A DNA stretch of 64,000 bases from CAZOKZ01 sp964580585 (lineage in GTDB: Bacteria > Sumerlaeota > Sumerlaeia > SLMS01 > JAHLLQ01): NCBI GenBank assembly GCA_964580585.1, contig CAZOKZ010000002.1:62001-126000 (forward strand). The letters run 5' to 3'. Position 1 is the stretch's first letter. Each line of letters opens with the position of its first letter. Both the position numbers and the translations under genes were made by a program. Positions 39,625 through 47,699 of the stretch are shown here, piece after piece. The notes under the pieces are model-generated. The model was not told the origin of the DNA. It saw nothing but the letters and a program-made list of their open reading frames with translations, and searched no databases.

Positions 39625-39742
39625 CCACGCGTTCAGTCCCGATTGTTGCGACCACGGTTTATGATTGCCCTTTTTGGCCCGATTCCTCACTGTCGAGGCG
39701 ATAGGCAAGTTATGCCTCGGCCTTTGGGAGGGCCACCCCCTG

Positions 39743-40744
39743 GTGCTATACGTCAGGCGACATGAAGCGCGTTTTTACGACAAAGCCGAATGGGACACGG
39801 CAACGTGCCATTTGTGCCCGCACCAGTGCGCCATTGCGCCATCGCGATCCGGCGCCTGTGGGGTGCGGTCGAACCGCGATGGGGTGCTCTACCTGGACAA
39901 CTACGCCAAGGTCGCGCGCAAGGAAATCGTCGATAGTGTCGAACTCCCGCTTTTTCACTACAAGCCAGACAAGCCGTGGCTGCTGGTGGGTATGAAAGGT
40001 TGCAATCTGCGGTGTACGTTCTGCAATACGTGGAACTTCAGCCAGATCGGCGGCGTGCGGTCGTTGGCGACGCCTGTGGCAGAGTTGGTGCGCCTGGCCA
40101 AGGCCAACGAATGCGTGGGCATTTCTTTCGGCGTCAACGAACCGGCGATTTCGCACGAATTCGTAGCCGATGTGTTTGCCGCCGCGCGTGAGGAAAAACT
40201 GGACACTCACCTGGCAACCAGCGGCGCGTGGAACGAAGACGCGTTCCTGGAGATTTTGCGCCTGACGAGCGCGGTGACGTTTGGCCTGAAGGGATTCAAC
40301 GAAGAATTTTTGAATAACGAATGCGGCGGTCAGCTCAATTTCATCCAACTGAACATGGACGCGGCAATCGCTCAACGTGTGCACACCGAAATCACGTATC
40401 TCGTGATCGAAGATCATCCGGACTGGCGCGAACAGCTTGACGATTTCGGTAAATGGCTGACCGAACGCACGCTGAAAGTTCCCACGATTTTGCTGCGATT
40501 GGAAAAAGCCTATTCGTGGAAAGGCAACGAGACATCCATCGGTGCCTGCCGCGAAGCGCAACAATTGCTTCTCAAGCATATTCCGTTCGTGTACTACCTC
40601 GACCCGGAACAAGGGCTGATGGACACGAATTGTCAGCAGTGTGAAACGCCATTGGTGCGGCGCGGCCCGACGGGCACGATTGTTAGTGATTTACCCGATC
40701 ACAAGTGCCCGAATTGCGGCGCGAAGTTGCCGTTTAGGGTGTGA
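39743..40744 (+). CDS. amrS: AmmeMemoRadiSam system radical SAM enzyme
   Basis: 333 residues from a GTG at 39743 with GGGAGG upstream; a TTG 78 bases earlier would add a stretch not seen in the family. The N-terminal CHLCPHQCAIAPSRSGACGVRSN and the radical SAM cluster CNLRCTFC (Cys87, Cys91, Cys94) with KGCNLRCTFCNTWNFS define the AmrS group, which resembles pyruvate-formate-lyase activating enzymes. A C-terminal pair of CxxC motifs (NCQQCETPLV, KCPNCGAKL) forms a zinc ribbon. The usual partners AmmeMemoRadiSam A and B (Memo) are not in this window. Substrate unknown. Confidence 0.9.
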   Translation: MLYVRRHEARFYDKAEWDTATCHLCPHQCAIAPSRSGACGVRSNRDGVLYLDNYAKVARKEIVDSVELPLFHYKPDKPWLLVGMKGCNLRCTFCNTWNFSQIGGVRSLATPVAELVRLAKANECVGISFGVNEPAISHEFVADVFAAAREEKLDTHLATSGAWNEDAFLEILRLTSAVTFGLKGFNEEFLNNECGGQLNFIQLNMDAAIAQRVHTEITYLVIEDHPDWREQLDDFGKWLTERTLKVPTILLRLEKAYSWKGNETSIGACREAQQLLLKHIPFVYYLDPEQGLMDTNCQQCETPLVRRGPTGTIVSDLPDHKCPNCGAKLPFRV

Positions 40745-40747
40745 TTT

Positions 40748-40790
40748 TTACCACGAAGGCACGAAGACACAAAGGAACACGAAGAAAAAA
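40748..40790. repeat. CACGAAG repeat tract
   Basis: ACCACGAAGGCACGAAGACAC is followed by CACGAAG again; this kind of tract is a common dispersed intergenic repeat in many genomes. No function is claimed. Confidence 0.6.
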
Positions 40791-40806
40791 ACAAGATATA
40801 CTCTAA

Positions 40807-41121
40807 TCCTCTGTCACGCTGAAATTGTCGGAATTGATTTCGTCCAAAAGTCCAGAAGTCCAGAAGCTCCAACGGAGCGAAACATATCAGCCTTGGGCGC
40901 AGCCCAAGGAAATCGGATGTTTTTTTCCTCAAGCTCTGAAGGAGCGGCACAAAACTCCGCGGATTTGTCGCGATATTTCGCACTTTCAGTGCTCGGATTT
41001 TTGTGTAATCGACAACCTGGGGCTGCGCGCTCCGCGCCCGCCCCAGGCTGGTATGCGTCGCGCCTTCGGCGCTTTTCGGCAAAATCTCTCTTTTTTTGGA
41101 CAACTTACGTGTGACAGAGGA
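40807..41121. mobile_element. MITE-like element with 11-bp terminal inverted repeats
   Basis: TCCTCTGTCAC (40807-40817) and GTGACAGAGGA (41111-41121) are perfect terminal inverted repeats, 14 bases with one mismatch if extended by TAA/TAG. The 293-base interior is built of short palindromes, including GCTCC-AAC-GGAGC, CCTTGGGC-GC-GCCCAAGG-like, GCTCTGAAGGAGC and GGGGCTGCGC-type arms. It has no gene. It could be a non-autonomous transposon or a repeat-palindrome cluster. Confidence 0.55.
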
Positions 41122-41189
41122 CTAAATGCAGAGATAAACTCTACATACTCCATCCCCTTCATCCTGTAAATCCTGTCCAATCGAATCCC

Positions 41190-41879
41190 TCACATCCACC
41201 CAAAGCGACACCGCACGAGCGTCGTGACTGCCTCGATGAAATCGCGCCAGCCGATTTTTTTGCCTTCTTCGAACGTGCGGGCAAAAAATGTGACGGGCAC
41301 TTCGTGAATGCGGTGGCCGCGCATCAGGAGCTTGGCGGTCACTTCGGGACAGAACTCGAACCGCTCGCATTTGAGCGGAATGTCGTGAATAATGTCCGTG
41401 CGGAACGCTTTGTAAGCGGTGGCTTCGTCCGTGATGACCTGCCAGTACAGCACCGCCACCAAAAACGCCAAAATCCGGTTCGCCACGTAATTCGGCAAGC
41501 GCATGCCCGTTGGCGTGCGGCCCAAAAACCGCGAACCGTACGTCACCACGCACCGACCGTCCATGATGGGTTGAACGATGGAGGGAATTTCCGACGGATC
41601 GTATTCGAGATCGGCGTCCTGGATGATCACAATATCGCCGGTCACATGGCGCAAGCCCGTGCGGATGGCGCGGCCCTTGCCATGGTTGCGTTTGTGGAAC
41701 ACGACCTTGGTATCGGCGTGCTGGGCCTCGACGTCGCGCAAGTATTTCCGCGTCCCGTCGCGCGAAAAATCGTCCACCAGGATGAGTTCCTTGTCGAGAT
41801 CGACGGCGCGGACTTTCTCGAGCACCTTGGGCAACAGGTGCATTTCGTTGTAAATCGGGATAATGATGGAAAGTTTCAC
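41190..41879 (-). CDS. Family 2 glycosyltransferase (polyprenyl-phosphate sugar transferase type)
   Basis: 229 residues, GT-A fold. The N-terminal LSIIIPIYNEMHLLPKVLEKV, the nucleotide-binding LVDDFSRDGTRKYL, the HGKGRAIRTGL helix and the metal-binding QDADLEYDPSEIP are those of dolichol- or undecaprenyl-phosphate mannosyl/glucosyltransferases (DPM1-like). There is no membrane anchor, as in the single-domain type. It would charge a lipid carrier with a sugar for glycan or glycoprotein synthesis. Divergent from the kinase gene. Confidence 0.85.
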   Translation of the reverse strand: MKLSIIIPIYNEMHLLPKVLEKVRAVDLDKELILVDDFSRDGTRKYLRDVEAQHADTKVVFHKRNHGKGRAIRTGLRHVTGDIVIIQDADLEYDPSEIPSIVQPIMDGRCVVTYGSRFLGRTPTGMRLPNYVANRILAFLVAVLYWQVITDEATAYKAFRTDIIHDIPLKCERFEFCPEVTAKLLMRGHRIHEVPVTFFARTFEEGKKIGWRDFIEAVTTLVRCRFGWM

Positions 41880-42089
41880 GCGGGGGAAATTCCTGGCGAT
41901 AAGGGCAGTTGGCGCGAAATTCGGGCCGTGATCACGATCCAGACGGAAAACACGCGTGTCGTCAAGGGGGCAAATTGAGACGGCGAATCTCTCTGTTCAT
42001 TTGTCCAATCCTCCGCCGCCTGGGGTTGACGCAATCCGTCGGTCTGTTATCGTTAGGGGCAATTCAATGACTTTTTTGCAGGAATAACC

Positions 42090-43253
42090 GTGGAAACCAC
42101 TTCGACCCCCGTTCCGGAAGAAAATCCGTCCTCGTTGACGCCTGCTGAAGCGGCAGCGGAGGCAGCGGCAGAGTCGCTGTTCGAGCAGCAGGTGGAATCG
42201 ACGTACGATTCGATCAGTTCGTTGCCGGATACGGAGGCGATTCCACGCCGCACCGCGACGGATTTGCTCGACAAGTTGCGTATGATCGCGCGCCTGGAAG
42301 GTTTTGAGGTCGAAAACCTGCTCGGGCGCGGTGGCATGGGCGCGGTGGTGGTGGCACGCGACCGTCAATTGGGTCGCATGGTAGCGCTCAAGTTTCTTTC
42401 CACAGCCAAGTCGCTTGACTCAAACGCCCGCGCGACTCTCAAGCGCGAAGCCGAGCGTACCAGCCGTCTGGCGCACGAAAATATCGTCCAGGTGTATTCG
42501 TGGCATTCCGTGGGCGATCTAACGTTTTTCAGCATGGAATATGTGGATGGAGTGACGCTCGATCGTTACATGCTGCGCAATCCACTGACTTCGCCACATG
42601 ATTTGGTACGCATCATCGCGGAGGCTTCGGCTGGGGTTGCGGCGGCTCACGAAAAGGGAATTTTGCACCGCGATATCAAGCCTCAAAATATTTTGATCGC
42701 CTCGAATGGGCGTGTGAAGGTGGCGGATTTTGGGTTGGCCAAAACAACCGAAGATCGCTGGCGAGAAACGCTCGGCCCGGTGAGTATCAGCGGAACGATT
42801 GGCTTTATGGCACCGGAGCAGGCACGCGGTGAAAAGGAAACCCCGGCCAACGATGTGTTTTCGCTGACGGCGACGTTGTATTATGCGCTCACGGGGCAAA
42901 TGCCATTCGAGGGAGGCGGCGATTCAAAGGCGGCTCTAAAATCCAATCAACAAGGCAAAATCGTGCCGCTGTACACCGTGCGCGACGACTTGCCTCAGCC
43001 GATTTATCGCGTGATTGCCAAGGGGTTAAGCAGCGATCCGATTCGCCGATACAAGGACGCCAAGGAACTGCGGCGCGAGCTGGAATCCGTGATGCTCGAG
43101 TTAGCCGTTCGCGAAGACAAAAATTACTACGGGCGCGTTTTCCGCGCCTTTTGCAAACGACATTCCTTTGCGCTCGGTATATTGATTGGGCTGGGCGTGG
43201 GATTGCTCGTTGGGTTGTGGCTCAAGCATCCCACCCCGATTACGACACCGTAA
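42090..43253 (+). CDS. Membrane-anchored Ser/Thr protein kinase
   Basis: 387 residues from a GTG with AGGA upstream. After an Ala/Glu-rich start (1-65) comes a Hanks-type kinase domain: GRGGMGAVVVARD glycine loop, Lys101 in VALKFL, catalytic HRDIKPQN (193-200), DFG at 213-215, GTIGFMAPEQARG and a long C lobe ending near residue 345. A single membrane helix follows (FALGILIGLGVGLLVGLWL), leaving only a few residues outside, so no extracellular sensor domain exists. All catalytic residues are present, so it should be active. Convergent with argF. Confidence 0.92.
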   Translation: METTSTPVPEENPSSLTPAEAAAEAAAESLFEQQVESTYDSISSLPDTEAIPRRTATDLLDKLRMIARLEGFEVENLLGRGGMGAVVVARDRQLGRMVALKFLSTAKSLDSNARATLKREAERTSRLAHENIVQVYSWHSVGDLTFFSMEYVDGVTLDRYMLRNPLTSPHDLVRIIAEASAGVAAAHEKGILHRDIKPQNILIASNGRVKVADFGLAKTTEDRWRETLGPVSISGTIGFMAPEQARGEKETPANDVFSLTATLYYALTGQMPFEGGGDSKAALKSNQQGKIVPLYTVRDDLPQPIYRVIAKGLSSDPIRRYKDAKELRRELESVMLELAVREDKNYYGRVFRAFCKRHSFALGILIGLGVGLLVGLWLKHPTPITTP

Positions 43254-44187
43254 CTTCCGAACACCAGCACAAGATAGCCTTGATGGCGTGCAATCGATTT
43301 TCTGCCTGCTCGAATGCCACGCAACGATCACCGTCGAGCACATCGTCGGTGATTTCCTTGCCACGATAAGCAGGCATGTCGTGCATAACAAAGGCATTAG
43401 CAGACGCCTTTGCCAGCAGTTCGGCGTTGATCTGGTAGCCCGTGAAATCCTTGATACGCTGAGCGGCTTCTTTTTCCTGACCCATGGAAATCCACGTGTC
43501 GGTGTAAAGAACATCGGCCCCCTGTACAGCTTCGGCGGGATCGCGTACAAGGCGGATCAGGTTGCGGGCGTTCGGGTTTATTTTTTCGCACACGGCCCAG
43601 ATTTCTGGCTGCGGATCGTACCCGGCAGGAGCAGCGAGCACCATCTCGTGGTTGAAAAGCGCGGCCATTGCCATCAGCGAATTCGACACATTGAAGCAGT
43701 CGCCAATCCAGGCGAGCTTAAGTCCATCGAATCCGCCGCGTTGTTCCTGGATCGTCAGATAATCGGCGAAAATCTGAGTCGGGTGTTCGTAATCCGACAA
43801 GCCGTTCACGACGGGGACGGAGGACCACTTCACCAGTTCCAGCAAGTTGGCGTGCGAGAACACACGGGCCTGGATGATTTGCGCCCAGCGCGAGAGATTG
43901 CGCGCGAGGTCGGAAATGCTTTCGCGTTCTCCGAGGCGTCCGATTTCCGTCGCAGCCAAATTGATGGCATGACCGCCAAGGTGGAACATGCCGGCCTCGA
44001 AGGAGCAACGCGTGCGCAAGGAAGGCTTTTCGAAGATTATGGCGCAAACACGACCATCCAAATGAGCGGGCTGACGTCGTCCGGCGGCCATGGCGGCTTT
44101 CCATTCGGCCTTGAGGGCCGCAGCCGTTGCGAGAATTTCCTCGGCTTGGGGCCGGGTCAGTTCGCCGATCGTCAACAAGTGGCGCAT
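43240..44187 (-). CDS. argF: Ornithine carbamoyltransferase
   Basis: Makes citrulline from ornithine and carbamoyl phosphate in arginine synthesis. 315 residues from the ATG at 44187 (MRHLLTIGELTRPQA); the longer frame is ignored. Carbamoyl phosphate motif FEKPSLRTRCSFE (56-60 SLRTR; most enzymes have STRTR), HPTQ (135-138), and GLKLAWIGDCFNVSNSLM (in part). The ornithine-side motif is HDMPAYRG (269-276) instead of the common HCLPAHRG, so the active-site cysteine is Asp. Its end overlaps the kinase stop by 14 bases on the other strand. Confidence 0.88.
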   Translation of the reverse strand: MRHLLTIGELTRPQAEEILATAAALKAEWKAAMAAGRRQPAHLDGRVCAIIFEKPSLRTRCSFEAGMFHLGGHAINLAATEIGRLGERESISDLARNLSRWAQIIQARVFSHANLLELVKWSSVPVVNGLSDYEHPTQIFADYLTIQEQRGGFDGLKLAWIGDCFNVSNSLMAMAALFNHEMVLAAPAGYDPQPEIWAVCEKINPNARNLIRLVRDPAEAVQGADVLYTDTWISMGQEKEAAQRIKDFTGYQINAELLAKASANAFVMHDMPAYRGKEITDDVLDGDRCVAFEQAENRLHAIKAILCWCSEVTVS

Positions 44188-44281
44188 GATGTTGCTCCCA
44201 ACGCAAAAATCTTCCCGTTCAACGGGAGCGCGCATGCAAACACAGGGGCAACGGCGGGAGAAGGGTTTTTTTCGGGAATTG

Positions 44282-46015
44282 CTACTTGGCAACGGGCGGT
44301 TGCGTGCCAGTCAGGCCATGGTAAATGTCGCGCCAGAGTTTTTCAGCGCGGCTTTGTTCGCTACTGAAACCCGCGAGGAAGGATTCTTCCGGCTGACGTT
44401 TAAGGCAGATTTCCCAGGGATACCCCAGGATTTCCGTCGATAATCTCAGATACGGGTTTCCGGCGTTAAGCCCCTTGTCTGGGGTATAAATATCGATTTT
44501 GATCCGCTCGCCTCGAAGCCGAACCTGCGCGTTGCTCAACTCCAGTTCAAGTACCCCCGGTCGCATACGAACAAGAGCGACATCATCCGCCAGGATGATC
44601 GACTTTTGCAGAGTTTGCATTTCGTGAACGAATACGAGGGTGTCGATTTCGTCCGAACCGAACAAGCGACAGGAGCGATTGCTCAGGATTTTAGCGAATA
44701 TGCGGTTGCGAATTTGACGATGGAACAGTGCGACGCCAAAAAGGATCGCAATGAAACTCAGAAACGCGATACTCAATGCTCCTTCAAGCCTATGGTATTC
44801 CGTACTCGAAATCACAGTCATTGCCCAAGCCATGATAAACGCACCCAGGAAGAGCGTCCCAACCGCTAACAGTGTCGCTTTAACTCCTAACGTACCCCAA
44901 AATCGAATTCGTGCTCGCTCAGATATTGGCAAAGCGCGGATGAACTCGAAGCCGTCTTCGGATTCGAGCACTGACGGCGAACCGACCGGAAGTCCCAGCG
45001 GCGTGTCGGAGTTTGGCGGTCCAACAGGTTTCATCGATGCAAACGCCACACCGGTTGAAACACTCGATGCAGGCAGATACTCGGGTCGTCCATCGGTCCA
45101 GGTGTCGAACATATCGGGGATCAGGTTATAGAGCCGGGTCACATCCTCGGGCAAAAGCTGCACGTGATGAAGTTGAGATAACCCCAGAGTGCTGTGTGTG
45201 CGCGTCGTAGCCAGCGGTCCCCCACCAATCCAAACATCTTTGAGGTGCAGATACGCGGGTTGTTCTGGATGGCCGGGACAGGTGGAAAGAGTCAGGACAG
45301 TAAAATTCTGCCATCCGTGACTGGCGGCGCTTGGAGGTGGTTTGCGAAGAGCGGCCAGCGTATTTGCGTCACCGCGTCCAAGCGCTTCGAGCACATCGTG
45401 CGCTTTGATGGATTTGAAATACGCGCAATGCCGATCGGCCCATTTGCCTCCATCGATGTTGTAGTGAACCCGAAAGCCATCGTGAATCGTGATCTGCCAA
45501 GTTGAAAACAGCAGCGACCAGGGAGCCAGAATGATCAGTACAATCATGCTGATAGCTCGGAAATCTCCCTGGACAGCCGAGTCGATTAATCCAGGCAGCC
45601 AATGCGCCGCGCAGCCGAGTGTAAAAACATGGGCAAAGAGAACATCCAGAAAGAGAATGAGCCAGCAACGTCGAACCTGAAATTTATCAAATGAAAAAAT
45701 CAGATAAACGTTGCCAAGTAGATAGAAAACCAGGGGAAGAAGAATGCGGAAAAGCATGCTGGATCGAGGATGGTTTCCGAAGTCCCCCGATTCCAGCGCG
45801 CGAAGTGCAAGGCTGCACAAATAACCGATGAAGGCAAAGATCGCGAGATCGACAAAAAAGTATAACGCGTATGCAGGTCGAGCAAGACCCTGTCGTTTAA
45901 GGCGTGGGCGACCTTTCAGGTTTGGGATCGCGTTCGGTGGTACGTACTCCGACCAACCAGAGGCGGAGCTGACGGGAGAAGCGGGTTGAGTGGCTCTCGG
46001 GTCGGACGATTGCAT
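44282..46015 (-). CDS. Unknown 577-aa six-helix membrane protein
   Basis: A Pro/Ser-rich N terminus, then four membrane helices (about residues 50-160), a soluble central domain of about 200 residues, two more helices (about 375-435) and a C-terminal cytoplasmic domain. The C terminus shares VLELELSNAQVRLRG and KLWRDIYHGLTGTQ with the neighbouring protein at 46073-46807, so the two are paralogues at that end. I do not recognise the family. It lies upstream of argF, separated by 94 bases. Confidence 0.65.
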   Translation of the reverse strand: MQSSDPRATQPASPVSSASGWSEYVPPNAIPNLKGRPRLKRQGLARPAYALYFFVDLAIFAFIGYLCSLALRALESGDFGNHPRSSMLFRILLPLVFYLLGNVYLIFSFDKFQVRRCWLILFLDVLFAHVFTLGCAAHWLPGLIDSAVQGDFRAISMIVLIILAPWSLLFSTWQITIHDGFRVHYNIDGGKWADRHCAYFKSIKAHDVLEALGRGDANTLAALRKPPPSAASHGWQNFTVLTLSTCPGHPEQPAYLHLKDVWIGGGPLATTRTHSTLGLSQLHHVQLLPEDVTRLYNLIPDMFDTWTDGRPEYLPASSVSTGVAFASMKPVGPPNSDTPLGLPVGSPSVLESEDGFEFIRALPISERARIRFWGTLGVKATLLAVGTLFLGAFIMAWAMTVISSTEYHRLEGALSIAFLSFIAILFGVALFHRQIRNRIFAKILSNRSCRLFGSDEIDTLVFVHEMQTLQKSIILADDVALVRMRPGVLELELSNAQVRLRGERIKIDIYTPDKGLNAGNPYLRLSTEILGYPWEICLKRQPEESFLAGFSSEQSRAEKLWRDIYHGLTGTQPPVAK

Positions 46016-46072
46016 GGACGAAATTCCCAGTGGGCTATCAAACTAACCGAACGCGCGAGGTGATTTGCGCAC

Positions 46073-46807
46073 TCATGTTTTCGTCAACCCGTCGTAAATC
46101 TGCTTCCAGAGTTTTTCGGCCAGTTTCTTTTCCGACGATAACATTCCACGATCCGGTGGCATGATGGTAACTTCCCACAACCACTGTTGAAATTGAGTAT
46201 GCAAACGAAGCCCATAAGTGCCCGCTTTGACCCGTTGCGTTTCCATGCGCACATCATCGGCCATCAATACCAGGCGCGAATGGCTCATCTCGATCAACAG
46301 GCGACCCGGTTCGATGTGCATGACCATATAGTCGTCGGGGAAATACTTGAGCTTGCTGAAGGTGCTGCAATCTTCGGCGGAAAGAATTTTTGATTTCCTG
46401 GTTGGCTCAAATAATTTGCCGGGACGTTTTCGAATTGCGCGTCGGATGAAAATGTTCCGGAAAAAACCGTGGAACAGCCCGAAAACGAAAAACATGCACA
46501 TGCAAAGAAAGGAAGATACGCCCGCCACGGCACCCGCCGTTGGCGAGATGACTGCCAAAATGGCCGACGCGAAAATCAAGACGAACATCAAGAGCAGGAA
46601 AAAATAACCAGCCCATAGAAATGCCTTGCCGTAATAACGCAACCGAAGCTGTTCGGATACATCGACCAGCTCAATGCGCGAACCGTTGGGGAGCGAAATG
46701 TTGCTGGGGGCACCGGGCGCCAGCCCCAACGGGTGATCGAATGGCGAGGAGGCACTCGCATCGAGCACGGGGGTTTGAGGTGATTGAAGAGGAGGTAAAT
46801 TCGTCAT
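46073..46807 (-). CDS. Unknown 244-aa two-helix membrane protein, paralogue of its neighbour
   Basis: An N-terminal Pro/Ser-rich region, two membrane helices (AFLWAGYFFLLLMFVLIFAS and SFLCMCMFFVFGLFHGFF, both in part) and a basic loop, then a C-terminal soluble domain that resembles the end of the 577-residue protein: LLIEMSHSRLVLMADDVRME and KLWKQIYDGLTKT. The two genes are 57 bases apart on the same strand and probably duplicated. The C-terminal domain looks like a small beta-rich ligand or membrane-binding unit. Function unknown. Confidence 0.6.
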   Translation of the reverse strand: MTNLPPLQSPQTPVLDASASSPFDHPLGLAPGAPSNISLPNGSRIELVDVSEQLRLRYYGKAFLWAGYFFLLLMFVLIFASAILAVISPTAGAVAGVSSFLCMCMFFVFGLFHGFFRNIFIRRAIRKRPGKLFEPTRKSKILSAEDCSTFSKLKYFPDDYMVMHIEPGRLLIEMSHSRLVLMADDVRMETQRVKAGTYGLRLHTQFQQWLWEVTIMPPDRGMLSSEKKLAEKLWKQIYDGLTKT

Positions 46808-46906
46808 TGTTCCGTCCCTGTTTTGGCCTAAAAATGTGATTTATTTTGAATGCCGAATCACGGCGGGCAATCGAAAGCAGGTCCATTGCCCATGGTCATG
46901 GATCAT

Positions 46907-47548
46907 TTAAACCGTTCGCCGCGCCATCAAAACGCCATCTCGAATCGGCAGAAGACTCACATCGAACGTGGGGTCGTTATAGAGCGATTGTGTGGTTTGG
47001 ATAATCGCCCGTGTATCTTCACTGTGTTCTTCGGTTGGTTCAGCAACCCGACCGCTCCAGAGAATATTATCATAAATCAGCAAATCGCCAGGACGCAGGC
47101 GTTCGCGTGCAAAATCCGCCACGATAGGATAGCCGGTTTTATCGATATCGCAGAAAATAACGTCCCAAGGCCCCCGCAAATCACGCGCGGTTGTCAACGC
47201 GTCGCCCTGGTGGAAGATAATTCGATCCGCAACGCCTGCTTTTTGCGCGAAAGCACGCCCTAGCTCGATATTTGCATCATCGTATTCCGTGCAATGGATT
47301 TCCACACCGGGGCCCGCTCCCAACGCCCACCAGATAGCGGAATATCCGAATCCCGACCCCAGTTCCAGGACGCGGCGCGGCTGGCGCAACTTGGCAAGTT
47401 GCAGGAAAAACCGCCCCACCTCGGGTCCGACGATGGGAAAGCACCGGCGCGAGGCTTCGGCATGCATTTCCACAAATACCGTGGGCAAATTTTGGTCGGC
47501 CAATCGAGCCAGGTAAACTTCAACGGGTTCCTGAATAATTTCAGACAC
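46907..47548 (-). CDS. O-methyltransferase (COMT-like, class I)
   Basis: 213 residues from a GTG at 47548 with GAGG eight bases upstream. SAM-binding motif VLELGSGFGYSAIWWA, then EIHCTEYD, GDALTTARDLRGPWDVIFCDIDKTGYP (in part) with the metal-binding aspartates, and LLIYDNILWSGRVAEP. The pattern is that of the divalent-metal-dependent catechol/caffeoyl-CoA group. Bacterial members methylate small hydroxylated aromatics or tRNA uridine derivatives (TrmR type); the target here is unknown. Divergent from metH. Confidence 0.85.
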   Translation of the reverse strand: MSEIIQEPVEVYLARLADQNLPTVFVEMHAEASRRCFPIVGPEVGRFFLQLAKLRQPRRVLELGSGFGYSAIWWALGAGPGVEIHCTEYDDANIELGRAFAQKAGVADRIIFHQGDALTTARDLRGPWDVIFCDIDKTGYPIVADFARERLRPGDLLIYDNILWSGRVAEPTEEHSEDTRAIIQTTQSLYNDPTFDVSLLPIRDGVLMARRTV

Positions 47549-47699
47549 GGGAAAACCTCGCAAATTCCGTATTAACGTGGTTGGGAGCCGGGAAGAGCAA
47601 ATAATGGATTGGAGCGGTGCGTGTCGAGGACGATAAGCGCTTGACATCGCATCATCATATCATGATATTCGGATTTATTCAGCCCTGAAGGAGCCCCGC

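Larger units (their letters stand above)
40745..41189. other. Repeat-filled intergenic region
   Basis: About 445 bases without a gene. It holds a CACGAAG-type direct repeat tract (40748-40790), the inverted-repeat-bounded element at 40807-41121, and a stretch with the widespread palindrome-type segment CATCCTGTAAATCCTGTCC (41160-41178). The short open frames across it are chance. Confidence 0.75.

Noticed and set aside
38161..39708. 515-residue open frame on the minus strand over msrP and the next gene
   Set aside because: It is the antisense shadow of msrP and its neighbour: basic, rich in His and Arg, with no recognised domain, while the plus strand encodes a clear Tat-exported molybdoenzyme.
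40745..41189. Short open frames in the repeat region (for example 40641-41114)
   Set aside because: They run through palindromic repeats and overlap the end of amrS; no start signal or domain supports them.
47648..47699. Possible cobalamin riboswitch before metH
   Set aside because: The leader is only about 50 bases before a divergent gene and has no B12-box sequence.
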